Source: a bacterium (GTDB taxonomy: Bacteria; Verrucomicrobiota; Verrucomicrobiia; Limisphaerales; RI-55). From it: DNA of 64,000 nucleotides. The DNA is taken from NCBI GenBank assembly GCA_016124235.1, contig WGOC01000003.1, positions 1 to 64,000 on the forward strand, read 5' to 3'. Under the pieces are notes generated by a model. That model saw only the letters and a program-made list of their open reading frames with translations. It was not told where the DNA came from and made no database searches. The position numbers and the translations under genes are program-made. Position 1 is the first letter of the stretch; each line of letters starts with the position of its first letter. Below are positions 25,519 through 33,844 of the stretch, piece after piece.

Positions 25519-26379
25519 ATGTTAATCATCGTTGGAGCAATCATCGTACTGGGCTCGGTGCTCGGCGGGTTCGGCATGGCCGGTGGCAAACCGATCGCGT
25601 TTGTTCACCCGTCCGAATACGTCGTCATCTGCGGGGCGGCGCTCGGGGCCCTGATCATCATGGCCCCCAAGAAGGTCCTGATGGACATGATAAAGATGAC
25701 GATCATGTGCTTGAAGGGCGCACCGTTTGGCAAGACGGCCTACGAGGAACTGCTGAAGGCATTGTACGAATTGTTCTTGCTGGGACGGCGCAACGGAATG
25801 ATCGCGCTGGAAGAGCACGTGATGAATCCCGACCAGAGCACCATATTTGCGAAGTATCCGACGTTCATCAACAACCACCATGCGGTCGAGTTTTTGTGCA
25901 GCGGCCTTCGCCCGATCATCGACGGCAAGATCAAGCCGGACCAATTAAAGATGCTGCTCGACACGGAAATCCGGACGGTTGAAGAGGAGTCGCATTCGCC
26001 GATCGATGTGTTGACCAAGACGGCGGATGCCATGCCCGGTTTCGGCATTGTGGCGGCCGTGCTCGGCATCATCCTGACGATGGCCGCCATCAGCGGTCCG
26101 CCCGAGGAGATCGGACACAAGGTCGCCGCGGCTCTCGTCGGAACCTTCCTCGGTATTTTGATCTCGTACGGTTTTCTCAATCCGCTGGCTGTGAACATGC
26201 ACTTCGTGGCCCAGGCGGAGCATGCATACAATCGCTGCATCGCCAACTCCGTCGTCGGCTTTGCCAACGGCATGGCGCCGGTCATGGCCGTCGAAGTGGC
26301 GCGTCGTGGGTTGCCCTCCGAGGTGAAGCCCAGCGCGGACGATCTCGAGGCGATGCTCAAGGCATTGAACACCAAGTGA
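25519..26379 (+). CDS. motA: Flagellar motor stator protein MotA
   Basis: The 286-residue four-helix membrane protein forms the ion channel with MotB. The N-terminal helix is followed by KPIAFVHPSEYVVICGAALGALIIMAPKKVL. The cytoplasmic loop contains the charged segment, and the end shows MPGFGIVAAVLGIILTMAAISGPPEEIGHKVAAALVGTFLGILISYGFLNPLA, the strongest family match. It precedes two motB genes. Confidence 0.94.
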   Translation: MLIIVGAIIVLGSVLGGFGMAGGKPIAFVHPSEYVVICGAALGALIIMAPKKVLMDMIKMTIMCLKGAPFGKTAYEELLKALYELFLLGRRNGMIALEEHVMNPDQSTIFAKYPTFINNHHAVEFLCSGLRPIIDGKIKPDQLKMLLDTEIRTVEEESHSPIDVLTKTADAMPGFGIVAAVLGIILTMAAISGPPEEIGHKVAAALVGTFLGILISYGFLNPLAVNMHFVAQAEHAYNRCIANSVVGFANGMAPVMAVEVARRGLPSEVKPSADDLEAMLKALNTK

Positions 26380-26450
26380 GCACCGCGCATGGAATTCGAT
26401 TCGAATCCCGTGACGTGATGTTCACCAAATCAGGCAGGAGAATCTAGCTC

Positions 26451-27170
26451 ATGGCAGGCAAGCACGGCGGCGGCGCATGGAAGGTGGCCTACGCGGATTT
26501 TGTGACCGCGATGATGGCGCTGTTTCTCGTGCTCTGGCTGACGGCCCAAAGCCCGGAGATCAAACAGGCAGTGGCGCGTTCGTTCACAAGCCCGTTTTCT
26601 TCGCCAGACGAGCCCAAGACCGGACTGCTCAATTCGCCCGAGGCCGGTAGCGATCAGGATCCTCGCAACGGTTCGTACAGCTTGGCGGCCGCAGTGGAGT
26701 TGACCGTGCTGAAACGGTTGAGCCAGCAAATCTTTGAGGCCTTGAATTCAAACTTCAGCGAGGACCTTTCCACGGTGGTGCAGATTCGTTTCGACGATCA
26801 AAACCTCCGGATCAATGTCTTCGACCGGCCGACCGAGCCCATCTTTGAACCGGATTCATCGAAGCTCACAAAGTTCGGCAAATTCATTTTCACCACCCTT
26901 GCGTGGCAGGTGACACACTTTCCGGAAAAGCTCACCGTGCAACTCGAAGGTCACACACTTCCGAGTGAAAAATCGGGTCGACCGGGAGAAGGGCCTTGGG
27001 ATCTCTCCATCGACCGTGCCAGCGCCATTCGTCGGCTGCTCGTCGACTACAAGGTGCCGCCCGAGCGGATTCGCAACGTGACCGGTTTTGGCGCGGCTCG
27101 TCCGTTGAACCGGGAGAACCCAATGGACGAATCAAACCGTCGCGTGTCCTTGATTTTGAAACTGCGATGA
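26451..27170 (+). CDS. motB: Stator protein MotB (first copy)
   Basis: The 239-residue protein has one membrane helix with the ion-binding Asp at residue 16 in YADFVTAMMALFLVLWL and a C-terminal OmpA-like peptidoglycan-binding domain (LTVQLEGHT; LSIDRASAIRRLLVDYKVPPERIRNVTGFGAARPL). AGGAGA lies about 11 bases before the ATG. It is followed 40 bases later by a second MotB-like gene with an almost identical N-terminal helix. Confidence 0.94.
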   Translation: MAGKHGGGAWKVAYADFVTAMMALFLVLWLTAQSPEIKQAVARSFTSPFSSPDEPKTGLLNSPEAGSDQDPRNGSYSLAAAVELTVLKRLSQQIFEALNSNFSEDLSTVVQIRFDDQNLRINVFDRPTEPIFEPDSSKLTKFGKFIFTTLAWQVTHFPEKLTVQLEGHTLPSEKSGRPGEGPWDLSIDRASAIRRLLVDYKVPPERIRNVTGFGAARPLNRENPMDESNRRVSLILKLR

Positions 27171-27210
27171 TTGGTCAAATGACATACCACCTTAACCGGA
27201 GGAACGGCTG

Positions 27211-27945
27211 ATGGCCGGCGGTGGTGGCGCATGGAAGGTGGCCTACGCGGACTTTGTGACCGCGATGATGGCGCTGTTTCTCGTGCTCTGGCTCGTGTCG
27301 CAGGATACGTCCGTGCGCGAAGCGGTGGAGCGTGCTTTTCGCTCGCAGTTTGTCAGCACCGGAACCGGAACTTCCACGCTCAAACTCGAAACCAACACGG
27401 TGACGATAGATTCGATCGGGCAATCCAAGAATTCGGATTCGCCGTTTGAGGCAACGGTGATGAGCCGCATGATCGATCAATTGCAGGCGTTGAACACGCC
27501 AACGGAGGGCGAGAGCCAACCGGTGAAATTGAACATCACGCCCGAAGGTTTGGAGATCGAAGTTTTCGACCGCGCGAAGCGGCCCTTGTTTGTCGGCAAC
27601 ACGGAGAAGCTCACGATTTACGGCCGTTGGGTTTTTTCCACACTCGCGTGGCCGATCGCGGAAAATCGCGACGCCCATATCGAAATCGCCGGCCATACCC
27701 CGACGGGCTACGCCAGCAACCGGCCGCAGTACACGAGTTGGGAACTATCGGCCGACCGCTCCAAAATGGTCCGTCGTGTTCTGGAGAAATACGGCGTCAA
27801 AGATTCGCAGATTTCGCGGGTGACCGGCTACGGAGATTCACAACCTTTGCTCGGCACCAAACCTTCCGACGATGAAAATCGGCGAGTGGCCGTACTGATC
27901 CGGCTGCCGTCGGCCCTGGACGCTGCCACTGGAAATTCACCATGA
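27211..27945 (+). CDS. motB: Stator protein MotB-like (second copy)
   Basis: The 244-residue paralogue of the preceding gene has the ion-binding Asp at residue 14 in AYADFVTAMMALFLVLWL and an OmpA-like C-terminus (HIEIAGHTP; LSADRSKMVRRVLEKYGVKDSQISRVTGYGDSQPL). The DNA of the first ~25 codons is nearly identical to motB1, while the rest is clearly diverged. GGAGGA lies eight bases before the ATG. Only one motA precedes the pair, so both may share it. The stop overlaps the next small gene. Confidence 0.92.
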   Translation: MAGGGGAWKVAYADFVTAMMALFLVLWLVSQDTSVREAVERAFRSQFVSTGTGTSTLKLETNTVTIDSIGQSKNSDSPFEATVMSRMIDQLQALNTPTEGESQPVKLNITPEGLEIEVFDRAKRPLFVGNTEKLTIYGRWVFSTLAWPIAENRDAHIEIAGHTPTGYASNRPQYTSWELSADRSKMVRRVLEKYGVKDSQISRVTGYGDSQPLLGTKPSDDENRRVAVLIRLPSALDAATGNSP

Positions 27946-28229
27946 ACCCACGCTTTAAACCACTCATTGCCGAGCCCGAGAAGGGTGCCGCCGCCACTCG
28001 TCCCTTTCAATTAAAGGTTGTTCCCGCCGCCGAGAGCAACGCGCCCTTCAAGCCGCTTTCGAGTGTCCTTTCCTCGCTCAAGGGCGCGCCAGCGGGTGGC
28101 GAGCAGGAGATCGATCCCGGGGGCCAGGTTGACCCCAAACTCGAGACCAAAAAGGACGGCGACAAAATCACGCGCATCACGGTGACGTGCAATTGCGGTC
28201 GCGTTCACGAAATCGATTGCGAGTATTGA
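27942..28229 (+). CDS. Small hypothetical protein with CxC...C tail, coupled to motB
   Basis: The 95-residue protein overlaps the second motB by ATGA, indicating coupled translation. The first ~75 residues are Pro/Ala/Lys-rich and likely disordered. The C-terminal ~20 residues (ITVTCNCGRVHEIDCEY) form a compact beta-like segment with three Cys and one His that could hold a metal. I know no function. It is the last gene of the flagellar run. Confidence 0.72.
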   Translation: MNPRFKPLIAEPEKGAAATRPFQLKVVPAAESNAPFKPLSSVLSSLKGAPAGGEQEIDPGGQVDPKLETKKDGDKITRITVTCNCGRVHEIDCEY

Positions 28230-28399
28230 TTCTGCGTCGGTCGTCCTTCTCCTCGCTTTCGTCGTCGTCCTCGCAAACGATTTTCATTCTGCGCTGAGTC
28301 TTAGTCCTGCGCTTTCGGTGGTTTTCTGACGAAGCCTTTCTACGCGTAGGGACTAATCAAACTTCCCTCAAACCGGTCCTTCCCCTTCAATCGCCGCCC
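28230..28399. other. Pyrimidine-rich gap between flagellar operon and helicase
   Basis: This 170-bp stretch has a strongly C/T-rich plus strand in its first half and second quarter. I see no stem-loop terminator and no confident promoter. The flagellar transcription unit must end in or near it. Confidence 0.5.
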
Positions 28400-31300
28400 G
28401 TGAGCGGTGTGCAACTCAGCGAACAACTTCTGCAAAAAGCCGGCGGCTGGCAGGCCATGAAGGAGGCCCGCGCGATACACGCCGACGGCAAGGTGCTGTC
28501 CGTCGAATGGAATCCGCCGCGCCTCACCGGGGAAGTGCAGAGCGGCACCGGTGTCATCAAGACGGGTCTCATCATCAAGGATCATATTAACGTCGAGAAT
28601 CTCTGCCCGTGCAAGGAGTCCCGCCAATGGGGCAGGATTTGTGCGCACGCACTCGCGTTGGGAGTGGCCGTCTTGAACCCTCCGCTCGCCGGTAGCAGCC
28701 GACATGAGGAGAAACAAACTTCCGGGTCGGATACGCGGAAATTGAAATCCGATCCAAGTCCAATATCAGAACAGCCGCCGTTGAATCTCGGGCCGGATGG
28801 CGAGCCGTTGGATCTCGCGTTGATCTTTCCCCCGAATCTCGCCCAAGCTCTGGCGGGTGGCGGGATTTCGGTTTTTGTCGAAGCTGTTTTGGCGAAACGT
28901 CGGCTGCCATTGGGCGCGATTGATCGCGGAGTCGAATATTCGATCGACATGGGAAAACGCGGTCTGCTCGATCAACTGGTCGTGTGGTCGAACGGTGAAC
29001 TGCCCGCGACGCTGAAGTTGAGTTGCGAACAGTTTACCGCATTGCTCGCGATGCTGCCGCCAGATACCGCGTCGTTCGGCCGGAAGGAAGACGTTATCAT
29101 CTGCGATGAACCGATGACGCTCAAAGCGAGCGCCGAATTGCTGGCGTCCGGCGAGATTCGGTTGTCGGTCGAAGTGCCGAAACCATTGCCGGTGATCATT
29201 CCCGGTCGCACGACTTGGATGTTGCACGGCAATGAATTTTCGCGACTGCAAATTCCGGGCGGTTCGCTCGCATTGCTGCAGGCGCCGCAGGTTTTGAAAC
29301 GCGAACAAGTCCCCGGCTTTCTGCAAAACGAACTGCCGGTGCTGTCCGCGACCGGTTTGCTCGAGGCGAATTTCGCCGCGGACGATTTTGAAATCGTGGT
29401 CGAGCCGCCGACGATACGGTTGGAGATCGAAGGCGGTCTTGCCAAATTGCGGGCTAAGCTTTCCGCCATCTATCGCTTCGAGTCTGATGGTAGGGCGACG
29501 CTCCCGCGGAGCCTTGATCGAAGGGAAAGTTTGGGCTCGGCAGGAGCCTCGCCCTACCGCGAGGAAAGGATTTCAACAAGCGCCGACGACAAAGTCCTCC
29601 CTCTCACTAGGGGAGAGGGCCGGGGTGAGGGGAAAAGTGAACTCCATCCGTGGATGGCGGACCCAAATAATGCCCAGCGTTACCGCCTGCGCGATTTTGC
29701 CGCCGAGCAGGACGCGTTGGCCCGGTTGGTTCGCGCGGGTTTCGAAGGTCCCGACGCGGAAGGTCAGCTTCGCCTGAATGGTCAGGATGCCGTGCTGACG
29801 TTTTTTGCGCGCGAATATCCGCGACTCCAAAGCGAATGGCAGGTCACGTTGGAAGAGCGTCTTGACTGGAGCCTCAACAATAACGTGGAGCGCATCGAAC
29901 CGAAATGCGAAGTGCATCCGACGGGAAGCGGTGAGCAATGGTTCGATTTTGGGGTTCAATTTGAAACGGCTGGCGGCGAACGATTCTCCAATGCGGACAT
30001 TCAAACGCTGGTTCGCGGTGGCCGTTCGCACACGAAATTGCGCAACGGCAAATTCGCCTTGCTCGACACTGGCGCGGTCGAGGAATTGCAGGAAATCCTG
30101 ATCGACACGGCCCCAAAACAGGAAGCGGGCGGTTACCGATTTCGCGCTGAACAGGCGGCGTATTTGAACGAGTCGGTCGTCCAGAAACTTGGTTGGAAAG
30201 TCGAAGCACCATCCGCTTGGCGTGATCGCGTTCGCCCCGACACGACGAATGTCCAATTGGATTTTGGTGCCTTCGCTGACGTGCTTCGACCCTACCAAAA
30301 GGACGGCGTTCGCTGGCTGCACAAACTTCGCACAAACGGTTTCGGCGGCATTCTCGCCGACGAAATGGGTCTCGGCAAAACGCTCCAGGCGCTGGCACAT
30401 ATCTGCGTAAGTGTAGGACCGGCTTCCAGTCTGTCTTCAGCCAAGTGTGCTGCCGGCGTCCCGCCGGCAGAAGCCAGAAATTCAAAAGTCTCAGAGGACC
30501 GCCAAACTGGTGCCGACGGCAGCTTGCCGGCGGAATCCGGTAATTCAAACAGCGCAAAGACAGGCAGGATGCCTGTCCTACCTTGTCTTGTCGTGTGTCC
30601 CACAAGCCTTGTCTTCAACTGGCAGGCCGAGGCCGCGAAGTTTGCACCGAAACTCCGCGTGCTCGTTCTTCAAGGACCCAACCGCCATGCGCAATTTCCG
30701 AAGATTGCCGAACACGATCTGATCATCACGAGCTATGCGTTGATCCGACGCGATGCCGAGGCTTATCGCGCGATCGAATTCGACACCGTCATTCTTGACG
30801 AAGCACAGCACATAAAAAATCGGCAGTCGCAAAACGCGCAGGCCGTGAAATCCATTCGCAGTCGTCACCGGCTCGTGCTCACGGGCACGCCGATGGAAAA
30901 CTCGGTGCTCGATCTTTGGTCGATCTTCGACTTTCTCATGCCCGGTTATCTTGGTTCGGCGAACGACTTTCGCGAGCGCTACGAGCTGCCGCTCAGCAAA
31001 GGCCGCGATCCCGTGTTGCAGGACCGGCTCAGCCGTCGCGTGCGACCGTTCCTCCAGCGCCGGCTCAAGCGCGATGTTGCGAAGGATCTGCCCGACAAAC
31101 TCGAACAGATCAGCTTCTGCGAACTCACCTCCGATCAGCGCGCGGTTTATCAACAGGTGCTCGAAGCCGGGCGCAATGAAGTGTTGGACGCCGTCGGCAA
31201 ACAGGGCTTTGCGAAGAGCCGGATGGTCATCTTCACCGCGTTGTTGCGACTCCGGCAAATCTGTTGCGACCTGCGCCTGCTGCAACTTGACGCGGAAAAG

Positions 31301-31816
31301 ATCAAGGAGCCGTCCGGCAAACTGGATTTGTTCGGCGAACTGCTTGAGGAAATCATTGATGGCGGCCATCGCGCGCTCGTGTTCAGCCAGTTCACCTCGA
31401 TGCTTGATCTGCTCGCGGATCGCCTCGCCGCTGAATCAATCGAACACTGCCGGCTGGATGGCTCGACGAAGAATCGCGGTGACGTGGTGCGCACGTTTCA
31501 ATCGGGCCGGGCGCCGGTGTTTTTGATCAGCCTCAAGGCCGGCGGCGTGGGTCTCAACCTGACCGCGGCGGACACCGTTGTGCATTTCGATCCGTGGTGG
31601 AACCCGGCGGTGGAGGACCAGGCAACCGATCGCGCCCACCGGATTGGCCAGCGCCGCGTCGTGACCAGTTACAAACTCATTACACGAGACACGGTCGAGG
31701 AGAAGATCCTCAAGCTTCAGCAGAAGAAACGCGACGCCATCAAAGCCGTCTTCGGCGACGAAACTGCCCTGACCGAAGCGTTGACGTGGGAGGAAGTGCA
31801 GGAGTTATTTGGGTGA
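28400..31816 (+). CDS. SNF2-family DEAD/H helicase with SWIM zinc finger
   Basis: The 1138-residue protein starts at a GTG. A SWIM-type zinc-binding motif (CPCKESRQWGRICAHALAL) is at about residues 72-90. The Swi2/Snf2 motor begins near 625: motif I DEMGLGKT at ~654, motif Ia VVCPTSLVFNW at ~733, motif II LDEAQH at ~799, motif III LTGTPMENS. The helicase C domain has VFSQFTSMLDLLADRL, SLKAGGVGLNLTAADTV and QATDRAHRIGQ. Two stretches (residues ~363-411 and ~671-727) are translated dispersed repeats, not native protein. The frame stays open through both. Role is ATP-dependent remodelling of nucleic-acid complexes, unspecified. Confidence 0.9.
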   Translation: MSGVQLSEQLLQKAGGWQAMKEARAIHADGKVLSVEWNPPRLTGEVQSGTGVIKTGLIIKDHINVENLCPCKESRQWGRICAHALALGVAVLNPPLAGSSRHEEKQTSGSDTRKLKSDPSPISEQPPLNLGPDGEPLDLALIFPPNLAQALAGGGISVFVEAVLAKRRLPLGAIDRGVEYSIDMGKRGLLDQLVVWSNGELPATLKLSCEQFTALLAMLPPDTASFGRKEDVIICDEPMTLKASAELLASGEIRLSVEVPKPLPVIIPGRTTWMLHGNEFSRLQIPGGSLALLQAPQVLKREQVPGFLQNELPVLSATGLLEANFAADDFEIVVEPPTIRLEIEGGLAKLRAKLSAIYRFESDGRATLPRSLDRRESLGSAGASPYREERISTSADDKVLPLTRGEGRGEGKSELHPWMADPNNAQRYRLRDFAAEQDALARLVRAGFEGPDAEGQLRLNGQDAVLTFFAREYPRLQSEWQVTLEERLDWSLNNNVERIEPKCEVHPTGSGEQWFDFGVQFETAGGERFSNADIQTLVRGGRSHTKLRNGKFALLDTGAVEELQEILIDTAPKQEAGGYRFRAEQAAYLNESVVQKLGWKVEAPSAWRDRVRPDTTNVQLDFGAFADVLRPYQKDGVRWLHKLRTNGFGGILADEMGLGKTLQALAHICVSVGPASSLSSAKCAAGVPPAEARNSKVSEDRQTGADGSLPAESGNSNSAKTGRMPVLPCLVVCPTSLVFNWQAEAAKFAPKLRVLVLQGPNRHAQFPKIAEHDLIITSYALIRRDAEAYRAIEFDTVILDEAQHIKNRQSQNAQAVKSIRSRHRLVLTGTPMENSVLDLWSIFDFLMPGYLGSANDFRERYELPLSKGRDPVLQDRLSRRVRPFLQRRLKRDVAKDLPDKLEQISFCELTSDQRAVYQQVLEAGRNEVLDAVGKQGFAKSRMVIFTALLRLRQICCDLRLLQLDAEKIKEPSGKLDLFGELLEEIIDGGHRALVFSQFTSMLDLLADRLAAESIEHCRLDGSTKNRGDVVRTFQSGRAPVFLISLKAGGVGLNLTAADTVVHFDPWWNPAVEDQATDRAHRIGQRRVVTSYKLITRDTVEEKILKLQQKKRDAIKAVFGDETALTEALTWEEVQELFG
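29489..29632. repeat. Dispersed inverted-repeat elements inserted in the helicase gene
   Basis: GGTAGGGCGACGCTCCCGCGG at 29489 reads as an inverted copy of the end CGGCAGGAGCCTCGCCCTACC (to 29558), forming a long hairpin. Forty bases later comes a second palindromic unit (29599-29632) with CCCTCTCACTAGGGGAGAGG and GGGTGAGGGG. Such units commonly litter verrucomicrobial and planctomycete genomes between genes; here they are inside a reading frame. Confidence 0.8.
30413..30582. repeat. 170-bp MITE-like element inside the helicase gene
   Basis: The element begins GTAGGACCGGCTTCCAGTCT and ends with the near-complement AGGCAGGATGCCTGTCCTAC, giving ~25-bp terminal inverted repeats. Inside are two related arms, one with GCCGGCGTCCCGCCGGC and one with GCCGACGGCAGCTTGCCGGC, each followed by AATTCAAA. 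It lies between helicase motifs I and Ia and is translated in frame. Confidence 0.8.
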
Positions 31817-31877
31817 CAACGTCCGGCGACAGGTCTTGGTGTGGCCTTGCTGGAATCAATTGCTAGCCTACAGGTGG

Positions 31878-32588
31878 CTACCGCCGTCTCTTCCCAAGCA
31901 GATACAAACCCACCACCACGGCGATCCCGACGCCGGCGAGGATGTAGCGGCTGCGCGGGATGGGTTTGAGCGTCCATTGGCCATCGGGTTCAGTTGGACG
32001 ATCGGGAATCTCGGCCTCCGCCAGCGCTGCTTTCTTGTGTTCGCATTCGCCGATGATCCGATAGAGCCGGTTGATCTCCAGCATCTCGGCTTCGGTCAAT
32101 CGCTTCTTGGGCACGGAACGATTGACATAAAAGAACTTGGTCATGGAGTTGAATTCGAGCTGACTGCTGATGAACGCGAGGCCCGGATTCAAATCGGAGG
32201 TGACGTAGGGGTATTTGGTGTAGTTCTTCAACTCCTGCGTCGTTCGCACGTCCACGTGATTGAAGTCCGGCCGGATGGCGCCGTCGTGAAACCAGCCGGG
32301 CGAGAAGACGCCGATCCGCATCTGCGGTGTGGCGCGCACGGCCGTTACCGGTTGGTTGACGATCGTTTTGACTTTTTCCATCGCGGCTTGCATCTCGGCA
32401 TCAATGGCCGCGAGCTTGGCCTTCTTATCGGCGGCGGCGTTCGAATCGGCCACCGCCTGGAGCAGCGCCGGCTGGCCAAACAAGTTGAGAGCAATGAAGG
32501 CGAAACACCCAAGGCGCACCAACAACTGCCGCGCGCGGGCCAAGTGCTGGACCGGGGCGGGAATGGGATCGGACCGACGGGATGTCAT
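31878..32588 (-). CDS. Membrane-anchored hypothetical protein
   Basis: The 236-residue protein has a basic N-terminus, a hydrophobic segment at ~22-42 that may be a signal or anchor, a helical Ala/Lys region, a beta-rich middle (ATPQMRIGVFSPGWFHDGAIRPDFN, then YVTSDLNPGLAFISSQLEFNS) and a C-terminal membrane helix (ILAGVGIAVVVGLYLLGKRRR). I do not recognise the family. An open frame extends upstream to 33230 but covers the opposite gene, so the ATG at 32588 is chosen. It converges on the helicase with a 61-bp gap. Confidence 0.78.
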   Translation of the reverse strand: MTSRRSDPIPAPVQHLARARQLLVRLGCFAFIALNLFGQPALLQAVADSNAAADKKAKLAAIDAEMQAAMEKVKTIVNQPVTAVRATPQMRIGVFSPGWFHDGAIRPDFNHVDVRTTQELKNYTKYPYVTSDLNPGLAFISSQLEFNSMTKFFYVNRSVPKKRLTEAEMLEINRLYRIIGECEHKKAALAEAEIPDRPTEPDGQWTLKPIPRSRYILAGVGIAVVVGLYLLGKRRR

Positions 32589-32724
32589 TTTTGAATGGAG
32601 TTGGCTTGTTCCTGCTGATTGCGGCGACTCTATGAAGCGGGCCGGGCGCGTCAAGTACGCTGGGGAGGGGCCGTCCCTTGGGGCGCACGTTTTGTAATCG
32701 CTCGCGTTTACCGCAAACGGGAGT

Positions 32725-33234
32725 ATGATCGAAGAGTTCGCCTGGAAGCCGTGCGTGATGATTAAAAATGGCGATCGAACTGTTACGATGCCGGGTTCGT
32801 ATACCATTCTAGCGGACGCCCGATTTGTATACAGCAGGGCTTGGGGTGTCCTCACGGACGAGGAACTGTTGGAGCATGCTGAGGCACTCCGGCGAGATCC
32901 TCGGTTCGAACCTTCTTTTGCCCAGTTGGCCGATTCCCGGGAGATGACGGATCTCGCCGTTTCGCCGCCGGGTGTTCGCGACCTGGCATTGCGCAATCCG
33001 TTTGGCAAGGGCGCCAAGCGGGCGCTTGTGGCTCGCTCACCGCTGGCATTTGGCATGGCGCGAATGTTTGAGTTAGTGAGCCACAATTCCGCGGACGAAA
33101 TCAAAGTGGTAAGAGATCTCGCGGAAGCCAAAGCGTGGTTGGGCGAGCGAGCGCCATCCAATTGGGATGAGCTGGAGCACTTGAAGCCCGATCGGCTGTT
33201 TGGCGTTTCCGGAAAAAATCCGCCGGGCAACTGA
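32725..33234 (+). CDS. SpoIIAA/STAS-like protein, first of a tandem pair
   Basis: The protein is 169 residues from 32725; an ATG at 32758 (158 residues) is equally plausible because the paralogue lacks the extra N-terminus. The pattern is TILADARFVYSRAWGVLTDEELLEHAEALRRDPRF then SFAQLADSREMTDLAVS and ARMFELVSHNS. This resembles the small SpoIIAA-like (STAS-type) alpha/beta proteins found near regulators, but the match is by fold pattern only. The next gene is a clear duplicate. No partner kinase or phosphatase is adjacent. Confidence 0.72.
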   Translation: MIEEFAWKPCVMIKNGDRTVTMPGSYTILADARFVYSRAWGVLTDEELLEHAEALRRDPRFEPSFAQLADSREMTDLAVSPPGVRDLALRNPFGKGAKRALVARSPLAFGMARMFELVSHNSADEIKVVRDLAEAKAWLGERAPSNWDELEHLKPDRLFGVSGKNPPGN

Positions 33235-33315
33235 GATTAGTGCGCACATCGTATCGGCATTTGTTCTCGCTTCTGCCATCCAGGTTTCCTTCAATTTGCG
33301 AAAAGGAAACCAATC

Positions 33316-33747
33316 ATGCCCACGAGTTTTACGATCTTGGCCGACAAACAGTTTGTCGCCAGTCGCGGGTGGGGCGACCTCACGGATGCAGACATTCTCG
33401 CTCATGCTGCCGCGCTGGCAGGGGATGCGCGCTTTCACTCTTCGTTTGCACAATTGGCCGATTTCAGCGGCGTGACGAAAGTCAGCGTAACGAGCCGCGG
33501 AATTCTTTTGCTGGCGGAAAGCAATCCGTTTGGCGACGGCGCTCGACGGGCTGTCGTGACCAGCTCGACCGTCGCCTACGGCGTGGCGCGAATGTATGAG
33601 ATCGTTTGCGTCAATTCGGGGGACGAACTGAAGGTGGTGACCAGTCTTGCGGAAGCGAAGACCTGGCTGGGACAGCGCGCACCTCGTGATTTGGAAAAAC
33701 TGCTGCCCTTGAAAGCCGACTGGAGTACCGACGGAAGCCAGGCGTGA
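33316..33747 (+). CDS. SpoIIAA/STAS-like protein, second of a tandem pair
   Basis: The 143-residue paralogue of the preceding protein shares SFTILADKQFVASRGWGDLTDADILAHAAALAGDARF, SSFAQLADFSGVTKVS, SNPFGDGARRAVV, ARMYEIV and LAEAKTWLGQRAP. It begins 81 bases after the first copy, so this is a tandem duplication with about half of positions conserved. Function unknown; the family guess is the same. Confidence 0.74.
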   Translation: MPTSFTILADKQFVASRGWGDLTDADILAHAAALAGDARFHSSFAQLADFSGVTKVSVTSRGILLLAESNPFGDGARRAVVTSSTVAYGVARMYEIVCVNSGDELKVVTSLAEAKTWLGQRAPRDLEKLLPLKADWSTDGSQA

Positions 33748-33844
33748 TCGAATTGTTACCTAATCGGCCTTGCTTCGATGGAAAGTTGCGCAATGCTGTT
33801 GGCTTGTTCGTTTAACTCAAAATTTGACTTATTCTTCTCGGAAC

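Noticed and set aside
31878-33230. 450-codon minus-strand frame
   Set aside because: Only the last 236 residues (from 32588) look like protein; the rest is antisense to the STAS-like gene.
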